Source: Piscirickettsiaceae bacterium (GTDB lineage: Bacteria; Pseudomonadota; Gammaproteobacteria; Nitrosococcales; Methylophagaceae). From it: 7,167 nt of DNA. The position numbers and the translations under genes were made by a program. This document shows, piece after piece, positions 1 through 7,167 of this stretch. Numbering within the stretch: the stretch's first letter is position 1; each line of letters starts with the position of its first letter. The stretch is taken from assembly GCA_030620285.1 (NCBI GenBank), contig JAUXFA010000054.1, positions 1 through 7,167 on the forward strand. The letters run 5' to 3'. The notes under the pieces are model-generated. The model saw only the letters and a program-made list of their open reading frames with translations. It was not told where the DNA came from and did no database searches.

Positions 1-183
1 ACCGTCATCAGCAGCTAAACTACCACTTAACATTTTCATGCTCCTACTTTTTCCGGCACCATTCCCCCCTAAAAACCCCAAAACTTCACCTTGTTTCACT
101 TCAAAACTGACATTATTGACCGCTTGTTGTGCACCGTAGAAACGCGATAATGATTTGGTCGCAAGCATGATCTTATTGGACAT
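1..183 (-). CDS. ABC transporter ATP-binding protein, N-terminal fragment
   Basis: Only the first 61 residues are present; the gene runs off the left edge. The start of an ABC ATPase domain is clear: a short strand with an aromatic at Y16 that may form the A-loop, then GEVLGFLG at about 32-39 leading into the P-loop with K45 and S46. The phrasing resembles ATPases of ABC-2 type exporters (GldA/CcmA-like), which drive export across the inner membrane; the substrate cannot be told. The P-loop is odd: the usual G-P-N-G-A-G-K-S-T-T reads G-G-N-G-A-G-K-S-R-S, although the core GxxGxGKS survives. The start at 183 lies 3 bases after the stop of the EAL-HDOD gene, suggesting one transcript and coupled translation. 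Its nearest purine-rich stretch, GAGG, is about 14 bases upstream, so the ATG at 166-168 (Met6) is a possible alternative start. The family call is firm; the subfamily is inference. Confidence 0.85.
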   Translation of the reverse strand, partial: MSNKIMLATKSLSRFYGAQQAVNNVSFEVKQGEVLGFLGGNGAGKSRSMKMLSGSLAADDG

Positions 184-186
184 AAT

Positions 187-1419
187 TTATAATGCAGCCT
201 CGGTAGCAATTGTCCATTCAGTGGCCGTCGTAAATGCGTTGTTTAGAATACCAATAGAGACATTTGGAGGGAGAATGGCTAAATTATTTTGTTGATAACT
301 TATAACAAATAATAATAATTTTCCTAACGCACCATCATGATTTATTAAAGCCTCCTTAATAGCAGGGTCAAGTGGCAGAGACTCAAGTAAACTTGCCATT
401 GGTTTCGTCATCATAATATCAAGAGACGAAAATAGTCCGACCATAAAGGCGCTATCTGGATCACAGTCAAAAATAGGCGCTAATTGCTCCGCCATTTTTG
501 CTCGAATCAAGGTGGTAGACATTAATTCATTATTAGTAGATTTTACGCCTGCAAAGGCAATAATAGTGGCCCAAGCGCGAATTTTTTTAAGACCCAAAAA
601 TATCAGTCCTTGGTGTAAGGATGTCACTTGTTTGGGCAATGCCACAGCGGCTGAGTTAAGAAGCCTAAGCAATTTGTAACTTAACGAGGTATCTTGACTC
701 ACTAGGTGTTCGAGATTCTCAATCGTGATATCAGATTGTTGCAGACCAGCGAGAACGCGCATAACGGCTAATTTATTATCTGGCAGTGGCTTATCATCAA
801 TGATGGTCGGTTGGCAGAAAAAATAGCCTTGATAATAATCAAATCCAAGTGCGCGGCATTGTTCAAATTGCTGATGTGTTTCGACTTTTTCAGCGAGCAA
901 CTTAACATCGTAAGCCTTTAATAAATCGACATGTTCGACTAGTTCTTGGTCTGAAAGTGCAAGCAAGTCAATTTTTATTATCGAAGCAACATCCAGCAAT
1001 GGTCGGAATTCTTCTTTAAAGATAAAATCATCCAGAGCAATGATATAACCTTGTTTTGCCAAGTCTTTTACCGCAGTAATAATTTCTTGATCAATAACAA
1101 TATCTTCAAGTATTTCTAATACAACTTGATGATTATCAAAAGGCAGGGGAATATCGCCAACTAGAAATGAACGGGTGAGATTTATAAAACCATAATGCTG
1201 GCCAATGACACGTTCAATACCAAATTCTAGGAAAGTATGGCTGATGACTTTAGTGGTTGCAAGATCGCCGTTGTCTTCAGTGACGCCAGATTTATTTTGT
1301 AAATTTTCACGAAAGAGTAATTCGTAGGCATACACATTTAAGTCGTTATCAAATATGGGCTGCCTTGCCATTAAAATGGATGAGGAGAGTTCGTCTTCAG
1401 TCATCACTATTTTTCTCAT
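187..1419 (-). CDS. EAL-HDOD signalling protein (YuxH-like)
   Basis: This is a 410-residue cytoplasmic protein with an N-terminal EAL domain (about 15-205) and a C-terminal HDOD domain (about 215-400). EAL domains bind or hydrolyse cyclic di-GMP, and HDOD domains are non-catalytic relatives of HD phosphohydrolases found in signalling proteins. In the EAL part the signature reads E33-L-L, with N80, acidic residues at 102-106, D130-D131, K149, E177 and Q197 at places matching known metal or catalytic positions. The loop after DDF lacks the usual G-T-G-Y-S stretch, so hydrolysis is doubtful and a binding or scaffold role is possible. HDOD hallmarks are SYKLLRLLNSAA (247-258) and the LGLKKIRAWA helix (275-284). 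No signal peptide or membrane segment is seen. The start at 1419 has only a weak ribosome site; Met6 at 1402-1404 is an alternative. The ABC ATPase follows after 3 bases. The fold is confident; the activity is unknown. Confidence 0.93.
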   Translation of the reverse strand: MRKIVMTEDELSSSILMARQPIFDNDLNVYAYELLFRENLQNKSGVTEDNGDLATTKVISHTFLEFGIERVIGQHYGFINLTRSFLVGDIPLPFDNHQVVLEILEDIVIDQEIITAVKDLAKQGYIIALDDFIFKEEFRPLLDVASIIKIDLLALSDQELVEHVDLLKAYDVKLLAEKVETHQQFEQCRALGFDYYQGYFFCQPTIIDDKPLPDNKLAVMRVLAGLQQSDITIENLEHLVSQDTSLSYKLLRLLNSAAVALPKQVTSLHQGLIFLGLKKIRAWATIIAFAGVKSTNNELMSTTLIRAKMAEQLAPIFDCDPDSAFMVGLFSSLDIMMTKPMASLLESLPLDPAIKEALINHDGALGKLLLFVISYQQNNLAILPPNVSIGILNNAFTTATEWTIATEAAL

Positions 1420-1441
1420 CCATTCTTAAATATAAAAATTC

Positions 1442-1447
1442 ATTATA
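1442..1447 (-). promoter_or_regulatory. Possible -10 element for the EAL-HDOD gene
   Basis: On the minus strand this reads TATAAT, a perfect -10 hexamer, about 22 bases before the start codon at 1419. It lies just downstream of the hairpin that ends rpmG, which is where a new promoter would be expected. No good -35 hexamer is found at 16-18 bases upstream, because that stretch is the terminator T-run. The region is AT-rich, so a chance match is quite possible. Confidence 0.3.
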
Positions 1448-1462
1448 TAAAGAAACAGATAT

Positions 1463-1487
1463 AAAAAAACTTGCATAAGCAGGTTTT
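1463..1487 (-). terminator. Rho-independent terminator after rpmG
   Basis: Read on the minus strand, AAAACCTGC pairs with GCAAGTTTT around a TTAT loop. This gives 8 pairs with one C-A mismatch, and the 3' arm runs into seven consecutive T. It starts 25 bases past the rpmG stop codon, so it most likely ends the rpmB-rpmG transcript. The stem is short and half of its pairs are A-T, so termination may be partial. Confidence 0.6.
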
Positions 1488-1512
1488 CAATATTTTAAAG
1501 TTCTAAACAAGC

Positions 1513-1668
1513 TTATTTAATTTTAGCTTCTTTATACATAACGTGTTTGCGAACAACTGGATCGAACTTTTTCATTTCCAATTTATCAGGCATTGTACGT
1601 TTGTTTTTATCTGTGGTGTAGTAGTGACCTGTGCCAGCAGATGAGACTAATTTGATTTTTTCGCGCAT
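1513..1668 (-). CDS. rpmG: 50S ribosomal protein L33
   Basis: This 51-residue basic protein starts [19 protein letters not shown] and ends [11 protein letters not shown], a clear match to bacterial L33, a small protein of the large ribosomal subunit near the E site. Length and sequence fit the standard gammaproteobacterial form. It has no cysteine, so it is the zinc-independent type of L33. A strong ribosome site, AGGAG, lies 7 bases before the ATG and begins inside the TAG stop codon of rpmB, which points to coupled translation of the two proteins. A hairpin with a T-run follows the stop codon. Nothing suggests that it is damaged. Confidence 0.97.
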   Translation of the reverse strand: MREKIKLVSSAGTGHYYTTDKNKRTMPDKLEMKKFDPVVRKHVMYKEAKIK

Positions 1669-1678
1669 TTTCTATCTC

Positions 1679-1915
1679 CTAGACTTTTTCGCCACGAGCG
1701 CGGATATCCGCTAATACATCATCAATACCTTTCTTATCAATGATACGTAGACCGTGATTACTAACACGTAATTTCACCCAACGGTTTTCTGATTCAACCC
1801 AAAAACGGTGTGGATGAAGGTTGGGAAGAAACCGACGTCTTGTTTTATTGTGGGCGTGGGAAACATTGTTTCCAGCCATTGGGCGTTTGCCCGTTACCTG
1901 ACATACTCGTGCCAT
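1679..1915 (-). CDS. rpmB: 50S ribosomal protein L28
   Basis: This 78-residue protein is a near match to E. coli L28 in length and layout: [12 protein letters not shown] at the start, a basic [13 protein letters not shown] segment at about 22-34, [15 protein letters not shown] in the middle and a tail ending [11 protein letters not shown]28 is a large-subunit ribosomal protein needed for correct subunit assembly. The start is fixed by AGGAG 9 bases upstream and by agreement with the family start. It is the first gene of the usual rpmB-rpmG pair, with rpmG beginning 10 bases after its stop codon. Cys5 is the only cysteine. Its transcript probably begins at the extended -10 promoter near 2000. 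Confidence 0.98.
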   Translation of the reverse strand: MARVCQVTGKRPMAGNNVSHAHNKTRRRFLPNLHPHRFWVESENRWVKLRVSNHGLRIIDKKGIDDVLADIRARGEKV

Positions 1916-1990
1916 ATTAAATCGCTCCTATTGAACATTTATATGCTCTAATTAATGGCAAACACGTCGCCCAATTAAAGCTACTAAAAA

Positions 1991-2025
1991 CCGCGCATTA
2001 TGCCATATCTTAAAATGGAAGTGTA
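1991..2025 (-). promoter_or_regulatory. Likely rpmB-rpmG promoter with extended -10
   Basis: On the minus strand TGG-CATAAT (2005 to 1997) forms an extended -10 element, five of six bases matching TATAAT, with TG one base upstream. The -35 position at 17-base spacing (2020-2025) reads TACACT, which is poor, as is common when the -10 is extended. The bases just after the -10 are GCGCGG. A GC-rich discriminator of this kind is typical of ribosomal promoters under ppGpp/DksA stringent control, so that control is inferred here. The predicted leader is about 75 bases. No transcript data are available to confirm it. Confidence 0.55.
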
Positions 2026-2037
2026 GTGGTATTACTA

Positions 2038-2538
2038 TTATGTGGAATTCAGCCCTAGATCTTGTAGCTTTTTCTCTAGGCGGCTTAGGTCTATAGCACC
2101 GATTTTACGCATCACAATCTGACCAGTTGAATCAATTAAAAAATGGGTAGGTGTAACCCTAACATTACCAAAAGCGCGGGCAATTTGAGTATTGTGATCC
2201 CATGTAATGGTATAAGGCAGCTTACGTTTTTCTCGCATGGTTTTAATGTGACTAAGTGAATCATGAGACATAGCAACACCGATCATTGTCAGCCCCTGTT
2301 CTGCATAAGTCTCATGCAATTTTATCAGTGCAGGCATTTCTTTAATGCAGCCTGGACAATCTGTTGCCCAAAAAATCAGCAGGATAGGTTTACCTTTATA
2401 TTGCGCGAGCGAGTGTGTTTGCTTGTCAATATCGGTAAACGATAGCTCTGGCATGGTGTTTTGGCTGTCGTTATTCAGCCAGTTGATGGCAAATAAACCT
2501 ACAACCAAAGTGCTAATAAAAAATATATGTCGATTCAT
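2038..2538 (-). CDS. TlpA/ResA-like membrane-anchored thioredoxin-fold protein
   Basis: The 166-residue product begins with a short charged start and a hydrophobic segment (about 5-20) that looks like an uncleaved signal anchor, placing the rest in the periplasm. A thioredoxin fold of the TlpA/ResA/DsbE group follows: PELSFTDIDKQ as the entry strand, LIFWATDCPGC with active-site Cys61-Pro-Gly-Cys64, and the cis-proline loop V-T-P at 128-130. Proteins of this group reduce or exchange disulfides in periplasmic or c-type cytochrome substrates; the substrate here is unknown. There is no cytochrome maturation gene nearby. The gene begins 25 bases after the acetolactate synthase stop codon, so co-transcription is likely. 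Its ribosome site is weak (no GGAG-like stretch before the ATG at 2538), suggesting low expression or reliance on upstream translation. The family is confident; the exact role is not. Confidence 0.9.
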   Translation of the reverse strand: MNRHIFFISTLVVGLFAINWLNNDSQNTMPELSFTDIDKQTHSLAQYKGKPILLIFWATDCPGCIKEMPALIKLHETYAEQGLTMIGVAMSHDSLSHIKTMREKRKLPYTITWDHNTQIARAFGNVRVTPTHFLIDSTGQIVMRKIGAIDLSRLEKKLQDLGLNST

Positions 2539-2563
2539 GTCTATTACGATTATTCGAGCTTGT

Positions 2564-4195
2564 TCAATTAGAAGAGGTTAGTTGGCCTAAAGTTTCAGTT
2601 AATTTAAGATTTTCACGATAATCTACCGGACAGTCAATAATAGTGACCGTATCACGATCCAATGCAGCTTGTAATGCCGGCATTAATTGCTCAGTTTTTT
2701 CAATTCGAATACCTTCAGCGCCAAATGATTGAGCATATTGCACAAAGTCAGGGTTAGTAAATTTCACATTACTAGTGCGGCCATATTGATTTTGTTGTTT
2801 CCATTCAATCAAACCATAACTGGCATCATTCCAAATGAGGATCACAATCGCAATATTGAGTCGCATTGCCGTTTCAATTTCTTGGGAATTCATCAAAAAC
2901 CCTGCATCACCTGTCACTGCAACTATTTTACGTTCAGGATGAGCGAGTTTAGCCGCAATTGCGCCAGGCACAGCAATGCCCATACTGGCAAAACCATTGG
3001 AGATAATGCAAGTATTGGGATATTCGCAACGAAACATACGTGACATCCACATTTTATGCGCGCCCACATCGCAAATCACAATATCATCTAATTCCATCGC
3101 AGTACGCAGGTCCCAAATAATTTTTTGAGGTTTAACCGGGAACTCGACGTCATCACGATGTTGATTCATCTCCTTAATCAAACTATCACGTAAGGTCCGC
3201 ATGGTTTTATCTTGATGCGGCGTACTTAATGCTGCAATGCGATTTAAGCTATGGTTGATATTGCCAATCACGCCCAAAATAACACTGTAATAGGCATCCA
3301 CTTCGGCATGAGTGGTATCAATATGGATAATGGTGCGATCACGTGAGGGATGCCAAAGATAAGGATGGTATTCCACCATATCGTAGCCAATGCAAATAAT
3401 CACATCAGCAGTAGAAAACCCACTGCTGGCATAATCATTAGACTGCAATCCTACACTGCCCAATGCCATCGGGTGACGAAAGGGAATGACCCCTTTAGCC
3501 ATAAAGGTATTTGCAACCGGAATACCCAATGTATCCGCAAAATTAGCGAGTGCTTTAGAGGCTTGTGCTCGAACCACACCATTACCAGCAAGAATAATCG
3601 GGTTTTTTGCTGTTGATATCAGTTCTGCAGCACGTTCAATTTGTTCAGCAGCCGGTTCGGGTGGCATAGCATGTTTGACGTGTAAAGGCGTTTCATCAAT
3701 GTCCATTTCAGCAATGTTTTCTGGGAACTCAATAAAGCAGGCACCCGTTTTTTCAGTTTGAGCAAGCTTAAAGGCTTTGCGAACAATCTCAGGAATAACC
3801 TCAGGGCCAACGATGCGGGTAGCATATTTGGTGATAGGTAAAAACATTGCTTCCAGATCAAGTACTTGATGTGATTCTTTATGTAGGCGATTGGTTGATG
3901 CTTGGCCCGCGATAGCAACTAATGGAGCATGATCCATATTGGCGTCGGCAACGCCGGTAATAAGATTGGTTGCCCCGGGACCTAAGGTCGCTAAACACAC
4001 GCCAGCACGACCGGTTAAGCGACCATAAACATCGGCCATAAAGGCCGCACCTTGTTCATGACGAGTGGTGATAAATTGGATTTTAGATTCAAGCAAAGCA
4101 TCCATCACATCCAGATTTTCTTCACCTGGAATACCAAAAATGTATTCAACATTTTCGTTTTCAAGGCTGCGAATAAACAGTTCTGATGCTTTCAT
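2564..4195 (-). CDS. Acetolactate synthase large subunit-like thiamine diphosphate enzyme
   Basis: This 543-residue protein has the three-domain layout of the family: pyrimidine-binding domain (about 1-165), central domain (about 185-325) and diphosphate-binding domain (about 355-530). The catalytic glutamate is Glu47 in RHEQ. The cofactor metal motif is G429-D430-A431 with Asn456 in I-W-N-D; the third position is usually Gly. The family joins two pyruvates into 2-acetolactate, on the path to valine/leucine or to acetoin. The phrases H-Q-V-L-D, P-I-T-K-Y and I-W-N-D-A-S-Y resemble the catabolic AlsS branch, but family members also act on other 2-oxo acids. No small regulatory subunit gene (ilvH/ilvN type) is next to it, which fits a stand-alone enzyme. 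GAGG lies 5 bases before the ATG. It sits 36 bases after gatA and 25 before the TlpA-like gene, in a place often held by gatB. The family is firm; the exact substrate is inference. Confidence 0.9.
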   Translation of the reverse strand: MKASELFIRSLENENVEYIFGIPGEENLDVMDALLESKIQFITTRHEQGAAFMADVYGRLTGRAGVCLATLGPGATNLITGVADANMDHAPLVAIAGQASTNRLHKESHQVLDLEAMFLPITKYATRIVGPEVIPEIVRKAFKLAQTEKTGACFIEFPENIAEMDIDETPLHVKHAMPPEPAAEQIERAAELISTAKNPIILAGNGVVRAQASKALANFADTLGIPVANTFMAKGVIPFRHPMALGSVGLQSNDYASSGFSTADVIICIGYDMVEYHPYLWHPSRDRTIIHIDTTHAEVDAYYSVILGVIGNINHSLNRIAALSTPHQDKTMRTLRDSLIKEMNQHRDDVEFPVKPQKIIWDLRTAMELDDIVICDVGAHKMWMSRMFRCEYPNTCIISNGFASMGIAVPGAIAAKLAHPERKIVAVTGDAGFLMNSQEIETAMRLNIAIVILIWNDASYGLIEWKQQNQYGRTSNVKFTNPDFVQYAQSFGAEGIRIEKTEQLMPALQAALDRDTVTIIDCPVDYRENLKLTETLGQLTSSN

Positions 4196-4231
4196 AAAGG
4201 CCTCACTGATAACACGATACTCTCTTTTTGC

Positions 4232-5686
4232 TTACGCAAACCTCGAAGGTGTTTGTTGATGCCAATCAGTTGTTTGTTGATAACGATGGGCAATATTCAA
4301 TAGCCGTGCTTCATCAAAATAATTACCAATAATTTGCAAGCCTACGGGTAGTCCATCAACAAAACCAGCGGGAATAGACATGCCAGGCAAACCCGCTAAA
4401 TTAGTACTGATGGTATAAATATCAGCTAAATACATGGCAACAGGATCGTCTGTTTTCTCACCTAAATTAAAGGCAGTCGTCGGTGCTGTTGGCCCCATAA
4501 TGACATCAATATCATTAAATGCTTGTTGGAAATCATCACTGATTAAGCGGCGACATTGTTGCGCTTTAAGATAATAGGCATCGTAATAACCCGCCGATAA
4601 GGCATAGGTTCCAGTCATAATGCGACGTTTGACCTCATCACCGAAACCTTCACCACGTGAACGTTCATAAAGATCATGCAGATCTTTGGGATCATCACAG
4701 CGGTGACCGAAACGAACACCATCCATCCGAGAAAGGTTTGATGAACACTCAGCAGGTGCCACCACATAATAAGTGGGTACTGCCAATCCCGTATTGGGTA
4801 AGGTTATTTCTTTAATGCTGGCGCCCAATGATTCAAAAGATTTAACGGCTGCCTCGATGGTAGCGGCCACCTCAGCATCAAGACCTTCACCAAAATATTC
4901 TTTTGGCAAACCGATTTTTAGGCCTGCTAATGAATCATTTAAGCTGGCCGTATAATCCGGCACATCACGTTCAACACTGGTTGAGTCGCGCTCGTCAAAG
5001 CCGGCCATTTCATTGAGTAATAAAGCCGCATCTTCAGCACTTCGAGCCATGGGTCCGGCCTGATCTAAACTAGATGCAAAAGCGATCATGCCATAACGAG
5101 AAATACGGCCATAAGTTGGTTTTAAACCGGTCAAATTACAAAGGGATGCCGGTTGACGAATTGAACCGCCGGTATCGGTACCAGTAGCAATCGGAGCTAA
5201 TCTTGCCGCAACGGCAGCTGCAGAACCGCCTGATGAACCACCGGGAACTTTATTAATATCCCAGGGGTTTTTTACCCCGCCATAAAAACTGGTCTCATTT
5301 GATGAGCCCATGGCAAATTCATCCATATTGGTTTTGCCTAACATTACCATGCCAGAGTTATTAATCTTTTCAACCACGGTTGCATTGTAGGGAGCAATAA
5401 AGTTGTCTAACATCTTTGAGCCACAACTGGTGCGAACACCTTGGGTGCAAAAAATATCTTTATGCGCTAGCGGGATCCCAGTGAGTAGCCGTCCAGATGG
5501 TTGCTGTAATGTTTGATCAGCCAATTTAGCTTGGCTAAGCGCACTTTCTTCACAGACAGTGATGTAAGCATTCAGAACATCATTATGGGCGTGAATTCTG
5601 TCTAAGTAATATTGTGTTAATTCAACGCTGCTAAATTCACCTTTTTGTAATGATGAAGAGAGTTCAGAAAGAGATTTATTGTGCAT
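4232..5686 (-). CDS. gatA: Asp-tRNA(Asn)/Glu-tRNA(Gln) amidotransferase subunit A
   Basis: This 484-residue protein is the amidase-signature subunit that releases ammonia from glutamine for the GatCAB complex, which turns Glu-tRNA(Gln) or Asp-tRNA(Asn) into the correctly charged form in the cytoplasm. The Ser-cisSer-Lys triad is complete: Lys76 in AHKDIF, Ser151 in the G-G-S-S-G-G-S glycine/serine stretch (about 149-155) and Ser175 in DTGGS. Other family landmarks are LLTGIPLA (67-74), [15 protein letters not shown] (117-131) and PVGLQIIG (447-454). Its length is normal and no lesion is seen. The start at 5686 agrees with the family and has AGG about 9 bases upstream. gatC lies 54 bases upstream, but gatB does not follow, so the complex must draw GatB from elsewhere in the genome. 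A small TTTGC-GTAA-GCAAA hairpin spans the stop codon; without a T-run it is not a terminator. Confidence 0.97.
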   Translation of the reverse strand: MHNKSLSELSSSLQKGEFSSVELTQYYLDRIHAHNDVLNAYITVCEESALSQAKLADQTLQQPSGRLLTGIPLAHKDIFCTQGVRTSCGSKMLDNFIAPYNATVVEKINNSGMVMLGKTNMDEFAMGSSNETSFYGGVKNPWDINKVPGGSSGGSAAAVAARLAPIATGTDTGGSIRQPASLCNLTGLKPTYGRISRYGMIAFASSLDQAGPMARSAEDAALLLNEMAGFDERDSTSVERDVPDYTASLNDSLAGLKIGLPKEYFGEGLDAEVAATIEAAVKSFESLGASIKEITLPNTGLAVPTYYVVAPAECSSNLSRMDGVRFGHRCDDPKDLHDLYERSRGEGFGDEVKRRIMTGTYALSAGYYDAYYLKAQQCRRLISDDFQQAFNDIDVIMGPTAPTTAFNLGEKTDDPVAMYLADIYTISTNLAGLPGMSIPAGFVDGLPVGLQIIGNYFDEARLLNIAHRYQQTTDWHQQTPSRFA

Positions 5687-5740
5687 GTGTGTGCCTGTAA
5701 TTTAATAATATTAGCTGAGTTGTCATTTCAGGGGGATCAC

Positions 5741-6028
5741 TTATTCGATAACCTGAGGGACCAGATAAACTCCAGCATCAGTTTTTGGCGCAATTGATTG
5801 AAATAAGTCGCGCTGATCAGTTTCATTTACAACATCAGGTCGTAATCTTTGATGAGCATCAAGTGGGTGAGCCATAGGCGAAATATTGGTAGTTTCAGCA
5901 CTATTCATTTGCTCGACCAGACTAAAAATATTGTTCAAATCCCGCGCGTAATCAGGGATATCCTTTTCATCGATGGCTAAACGAGCTAAAAGTGCAATTT
6001 TTTCTACATCGGTTTTATCTAAACTCAT
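5741..6028 (-). CDS. gatC: Asp-tRNA(Asn)/Glu-tRNA(Gln) amidotransferase subunit C
   Basis: This 95-residue protein is the small subunit that wraps around and stabilises GatA and its contact with GatB. Typical features are the opening helix DKTDVEKIALLARLAI (about 4-19), DLNNIFSLVEQMN (about 30-42), the P-M-A-H-P stretch (51-55), the L-R-P-D-V segment (62-66) and the C-terminal GVYLVPQVIE. Its length is normal. AGGA lies 7 bases before the ATG, which supports the start. It is the first gene of the minus-strand gat operon and diverges from mreB across 120 bases. The 54-base gap to gatA has no clear terminator or strong promoter, so the two are probably co-transcribed. Confidence 0.96.
   Translation of the reverse strand: MSLDKTDVEKIALLARLAIDEKDIPDYARDLNNIFSLVEQMNSAETTNISPMAHPLDAHQRLRPDVVNETDQRDLFQSIAPKTDAGVYLVPQVIE

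Positions 6029-7167
<1,139 letters not shown>

Noticed and set aside
2263..2581. Two overlapping plus-strand open frames opposite the TlpA-like gene
   Set aside because: They lie antisense to a gene with a clear thioredoxin active site, lack recognisable domains, and have compositions typical of antisense shadows.
2729..3761. Several plus-strand open frames opposite the acetolactate synthase gene
   Set aside because: All are antisense to conserved enzyme sequence, overlap each other and show no protein family features.
3619..3918. A 99-codon minus-strand open frame in another frame inside the acetolactate synthase gene
   Set aside because: It is fully contained in the conserved enzyme gene on the same strand and has no family resemblance; there is also no sign of a frameshift in the enzyme.
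4227..4240. Small inverted repeat TTTGC-TTAC-GCAAA over the gatA stop codon
   Set aside because: The stem has only five pairs, and on the transcribed minus strand it is followed by AAAGAGAG and not a T-run, so it is not a credible terminator.
4065..4955. Plus-strand open frames opposite the start of the acetolactate synthase gene and within gatA
   Set aside because: They are antisense to conserved coding sequence, with no domain or convincing ribosome site.

Overview
The window reads as ordinary chromosomal DNA from a gammaproteobacterium of moderate to low GC. The support is a gatC operon diverging from mreB (an arrangement I know from Pseudomonas and relatives), an L28 almost identical in layout to the E. 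coli protein, a cysteine-free L33, and an MreB very close to gammaproteobacterial MreB. I cannot name a genus. No phage, transposon, CRISPR array, tRNA or rRNA is visible, and no stretch above about 120 bases lacks a gene.

Layout, left to right. An ABC transporter ATPase is cut by the left edge (1-183, minus). It lies 3 bases downstream of an EAL-HDOD signalling protein (187-1419, minus). A hairpin with a T-run (about 1463-1487) separates these from the ribosomal pair rpmB-rpmG (1513-1915, minus). That pair has its own likely promoter with an extended -10 and a GC-rich start region. Next come three closely spaced minus-strand units: a TlpA-like thioredoxin (2038-2538), an acetolactate synthase-type thiamine diphosphate enzyme (2564-4195), and gatA then gatC (4232-6028). 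A 120-base divergent intergenic region precedes mreB (6149 to the right edge, plus), which lacks only its last few codons.

How the genes relate. gatC and gatA encode two of the three subunits of the tRNA-dependent amidotransferase. The third subunit, gatB, is not in its usual place after gatA; the acetolactate synthase and the TlpA-like gene sit there instead. rpmB-rpmG form a standard two-gene ribosomal operon. The EAL-HDOD protein and the ABC ATPase look like a translationally close pair, but the transporter's substrate cannot be read from 61 residues.

I found no convincing new biological system. The points most worth a second look are the altered Walker A region of the truncated ATPase, the displaced gatB, the altered active-site loop in the EAL domain, and the unusual content of the gat operon.
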